Assembly: GCA_949545755.1 (NCBI GenBank)
Contig: CATITK010000021.1
Coordinates: 1 to 55,273 of the forward strand
Reading direction: 5' to 3'
DNA from: Polaribacter sejongensis
GTDB lineage: Bacteria; Bacteroidota; Bacteroidia; Flavobacteriales; Flavobacteriaceae
Length of the DNA: 55,273 bases
Shown: in pieces, positions 52,968 through 55,273 of the stretch
Layout: every line of letters begins with the position of its first letter
Numbering within the stretch: the stretch's first letter is position 1
Made by a program: the position numbers and the translations under genes
The notes under the pieces: generated by a model
The model's database searches: none
The model's input: the letters and a program-made list of their open reading frames with translations, nothing else
What the model was told of the DNA's origin: nothing

Positions 52968-54224
52968 ATGTGTTTTTCGTATAGACTTCAACTTTTATTA
53001 TTTTTTTTAGGGATGTCTTTCCTTTCTGGAAATGCACAAAAAGGAATTTCAACGACCCAATTGCTTCTTGGAGCAAATCAAATAGAACAGGTAAAATTTG
53101 ATTCTATTCAATTAGCATTTCTTAAAAATTACAATCATAATTTACAGCTTATAGACAATATAGAGTTTAGAACCGAAACAAGAGATTTACTTCTACCTAG
53201 ACAAGAATATGCCATCAGGGTTAAACCCAATAGCTTGCGAGGGAGGCTTGCTAATAAAAAGGTCTACAGATCAAAAATTAATGAAGTTCAAATTCAAGGA
53301 CGGATCCGACTTATTGAAGAATTAGAAGACCGCTATTATTTCTTAGTTGCTTATGTATTCAATAAGAAACTAATTGGTGCCTATCAGTTTAGAAAAACGC
53401 AATTAAAGGATAAAATATCACTATTAAAGACAGCTATTTACACCGAAGTTTTTAATGTAAATGACCTTATTGACACTGAAGAAGCGCTCTTTGATAATCA
53501 AATTATTTTACAAAACCTACAGCAATCACAAGTATATCATGATGCCATATTACAACTCATGATTGGTAATCGTAAAAACAATCATTATCTAAAAAGCGAT
53601 GATGTTATAACTCCAGCACAAATTATTGCCAATGCTCTTATTGTAAAAACTCCAAAAGACAACTTAGAAATTCAGTTGAAACAATTAAAACTAGAAACTA
53701 TAGAAGGCGAAATGAAATTAGATGTCGCAAAATCTAAAAAAATTATTGATTTTGTTCAAGTAAAATATGGTGGTAAGAATAGTAACTTATTTGAAGAAAA
53801 ATTCGCAATAGGAATGGGTATAAACCTCCCATTCTTTGGAAACGTTAGAGAAAAAAAAGGGGATTATTATTTCAAGAAGCTCCGTACTGAAAGTGAAATA
53901 TTAACACTTCAAAAACAACAAGAAAAAGTAGAAACCACTGCTGAAGAAAACTTTAGAAGAACAGTAACGAACTATCAAGTATACAGGGATCAAGCAGCAA
54001 ATAGCAGTGTGTCTTCGCTTTTAAATACCTACAAAAAAATTGAAGGAATTTCACCGCTCATTCTATTAAAACTCGAGATGAGTGTTCAAAATAAAAATAT
54101 TGAAATTATTAAAATCGAACAGCAACTCTATGAGACATACATAGAAATACTTGCCAGTAAAAATAGATTATTTCAAATACCTTTTAAAAACTTCCTGAGT
54201 ACAAATAAATCGCTAGCGCAATAA
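52968..54224 (+). CDS. TolC-like outer membrane efflux protein
   Basis: 418 residues. A signal peptide (about 1-24, ending SGNAQ) is followed by alternating long alpha-helices as in TolC/OprM: one block about 35-190 and a second about 235-400 with the repeat YYFKKLRTESEILTLQKQQE. FAIGMGINLPFF at about 275 is the beta-strand stretch of the outer-membrane barrel. The coiled-coil content and length fit an outer-membrane channel. It follows the adaptor gene by 17 bases, so the three genes of the operon belong together. Sequence conservation is low and confidence in the TolC call rests on architecture. Confidence 0.8.
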   Translation: MCFSYRLQLLLFFLGMSFLSGNAQKGISTTQLLLGANQIEQVKFDSIQLAFLKNYNHNLQLIDNIEFRTETRDLLLPRQEYAIRVKPNSLRGRLANKKVYRSKINEVQIQGRIRLIEELEDRYYFLVAYVFNKKLIGAYQFRKTQLKDKISLLKTAIYTEVFNVNDLIDTEEALFDNQIILQNLQQSQVYHDAILQLMIGNRKNNHYLKSDDVITPAQIIANALIVKTPKDNLEIQLKQLKLETIEGEMKLDVAKSKKIIDFVQVKYGGKNSNLFEEKFAIGMGINLPFFGNVREKKGDYYFKKLRTESEILTLQKQQEKVETTAEENFRRTVTNYQVYRDQAANSSVSSLLNTYKKIEGISPLILLKLEMSVQNKNIEIIKIEQQLYETYIEILASKNRLFQIPFKNFLSTNKSLAQ

Positions 54225-54239
54225 TGCTATTACTTTTAT

Positions 54240-54264
54240 AACCTCCAAAAATTAGAGGGGTTTT
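54240..54264 (+). terminator. Probable terminator after the TolC-like gene
   Basis: A 6-bp stem AACCTC (54240-54245) with GGGGTT (54257-54262), including one G-T pair, around an 11-base loop and continuing into a short T run. It is 15 bases past the stop. Confidence 0.45.
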
Positions 54265-54402
54265 ATATTCTAAACTCAACCAACCTTCTATCCGAGCTGT
54301 TTGTATTTTAAAACGATTTACTACACGTTGTTTCCAATCTTAAAACATGCTAACTTTAGGTTTCTTATTATCTCCTATTTTTTTGTAAAATTAAGAGATT
54401 AA

Positions 54403-55273
54403 CTATTTCTCTAACTGCATAAAATAATCAAAAATTTCTGGAACATTAGCACTTCCCATATCTGCACTAACAGCAGCCTTAAGATTTGTAGAAGTAGCTT
54501 CAGCAATAAGAGAAGTTGTACCAAGATCATTCATCATTTGCACAAAATATCCTAAATCTTTGTTCGCATTAGCAATAGAGAAACCTAAATCACTTACGTT
54601 GTCAACAGCATAATGTTTGCAAAATTTCATAAATGGAGAGTTTGAAGGCCCAGAAGACATGATGTCAAACAATTGCTGTGTATCTACACCTGCTAATTTT
54701 GCCGCAACGAAGGCTTGTGACATCGCAACAACGGTAGTCATACCTATAAAATTATTGATAAGCTTCGTTGTGTGTCCAGCGCCAAGAGCACCAAGATAGA
54801 ATACATTTTCACCTTGTTCGTCTAAAACTGGCTTTACTTTATCAAAAGTTTCTTTATTACCTGCTGCCATAATGTTTAGCAATCCATCTTTAGCATGAGC
54901 AGGAGTGCGCCCTAATGGAGCATCAATCATGCCAGCACCTTTTTCTGCAAGAGCTTTACCTATTTTTATAGTAGATGCAGGGATCGATGTTCCAAAATCA
55001 ATCAAAACAGCACCTTCTTTAATACCAGCAAGGATACCATTTTCACCATAAACAATCTTTTCAACAACAGCAGAAGTTGTAAGACATAACATAATGATAT
55101 CACTCTTTGCAGCTAATTCTTTTGGAGAACTAGCTTCAGATGCATTACCCCGAGTAATAACTTTTGCAACTTCATCTTTATTAAGATCGATTACTATTAG
55201 CTCAAAACCTCTTTTTTGAAGATTTTCAACCATGTTACCACCCATAAGGCCAAGTCCTATAAATCCGATAGTA
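54403..55273 (-). CDS. NAD(P)-dependent 3-hydroxyisobutyrate dehydrogenase-type enzyme, 5' end cut
   Basis: The right edge cuts the gene; 290 codons are inside. Reading past the first internal ATG at 55245, the upstream codons translate as TIGFIGLGLMGGNM, the GxGxxG Rossmann motif of this family, so the true start lies just outside the window. Later come CLTTSAVVEKIVYGENGIL, FGTSIPASTIKIG, DAPLGRTPAHAKDGLLNIMAAG (substrate-binding), the catalytic Lys in GAGHTTKLINNFIG and a C-terminal helical domain. Such enzymes oxidise 3-hydroxyisobutyrate, tartronate semialdehyde or related beta-hydroxyacids; which one is unclear. Confidence 0.9.
   Translation of the reverse strand, partial: TIGFIGLGLMGGNMVENLQKRGFELIVIDLNKDEVAKVITRGNASEASSPKELAAKSDIIMLCLTTSAVVEKIVYGENGILAGIKEGAVLIDFGTSIPASTIKIGKALAEKGAGMIDAPLGRTPAHAKDGLLNIMAAGNKETFDKVKPVLDEQGENVFYLGALGAGHTTKLINNFIGMTTVVAMSQAFVAAKLAGVDTQQLFDIMSSGPSNSPFMKFCKHYAVDNVSDLGFSIANANKDLGYFVQMMNDLGTTSLIAEATSTNLKAAVSADMGSANVPEIFDYFMQLEK

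Noticed and set aside
1-55273. CRISPR arrays, prophage, IS elements, tRNA or rRNA genes
   Set aside because: No regular short repeats with spacers, transposase or integrase sequences, or tRNA cloverleaf signals were seen on either strand.

Overview
The window is a piece of chromosome from a member of the Bacteroidetes, most likely the family Flavobacteriaceae. It is AT-rich and almost every gene is of a family typical of that group: PorD of the type IX secretion pathway, the DUF4199, DUF5606, DUF6503 and DUF6913 families, a short SRP RNA, a menaquinone pathway and S-layer/LPS-type glycosyltransferases. Intergenic regions repeatedly carry the Bacteroidetes -7 box TAnnTTTG and hardly any Shine-Dalgarno sequences. 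The genus cannot be fixed from the sequence; marine relatives such as Polaribacter or Tenacibaculum are a guess.

Layout. 1-9.3 kb: mostly minus-strand housekeeping genes (start of rpmB, cinA, an FAH-family hydrolase, purU, menB, a CvfB-like protein, menD, a fructose-6-phosphate aldolase/transaldolase, a short-chain dehydrogenase), with one divergent secreted esterase-like protein. 9.49-9.59 kb: the SRP RNA gene with a recognisable promoter and terminator. 9.7-14.2 kb: DUF4199 membrane protein, polyprenyl-phosphate type glycosyltransferase, phosphoglucomutase and a GT90-like enzyme. 14.2-25.8 kb: CCA-adding enzyme, an MsbA-like ABC exporter and a surface-glycan block of seven glycosyltransferase-like genes, the last of them co-transcribed with dapD. 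25.9-28.2 kb: ruvX, def, a DUF5606 gene and mazG. 28.3-36.5 kb: a minus-strand run dapA, bamD, rpoZ, coaBC, porD, recN, fabI plus another glycosyltransferase. 36.6-50.5 kb: mixed metabolism (M42 peptidase, NUDIX enzyme, second ABC exporter, acs, TauE-like and TerC-like membrane proteins, accA, an LptF/LptG permease, tgt, a pseudouridine synthase, alkB). 51.2-54.2 kb: a compact plus-strand operon of a DUF4956 membrane protein, a HlyD-like adaptor and a TolC-like outer-membrane protein. The right edge cuts a 3-hydroxyisobutyrate-dehydrogenase-type gene.

How the genes fit together. Phosphoglucomutase can feed sugar phosphates to the glycosyltransferases, and the MsbA-like and LptF/G proteins handle lipid or LPS transport; bamD and porD belong to outer-membrane biogenesis and type IX secretion. 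accA, fabI and acs serve fatty-acid and acetyl-CoA metabolism; menB and menD serve menaquinone; dapA and dapD serve lysine/peptidoglycan precursors. No phage, IS element, CRISPR array, tRNA or rRNA gene was seen.

The features most deserving a second look are the DUF4956-adaptor-TolC operon, which has the outline of a trans-envelope export apparatus but no ATPase or RND pump; a tRNA-guanine transglycosylase that has lost all three zinc cysteines; an esterase-like protein without its serine nucleophile; two kinds of small intergenic structured repeats; a perfect 16-bp palindrome before an M42 peptidase; and three genes whose -7 boxes sit so close to the ATG that they should be translated from leaderless mRNAs.
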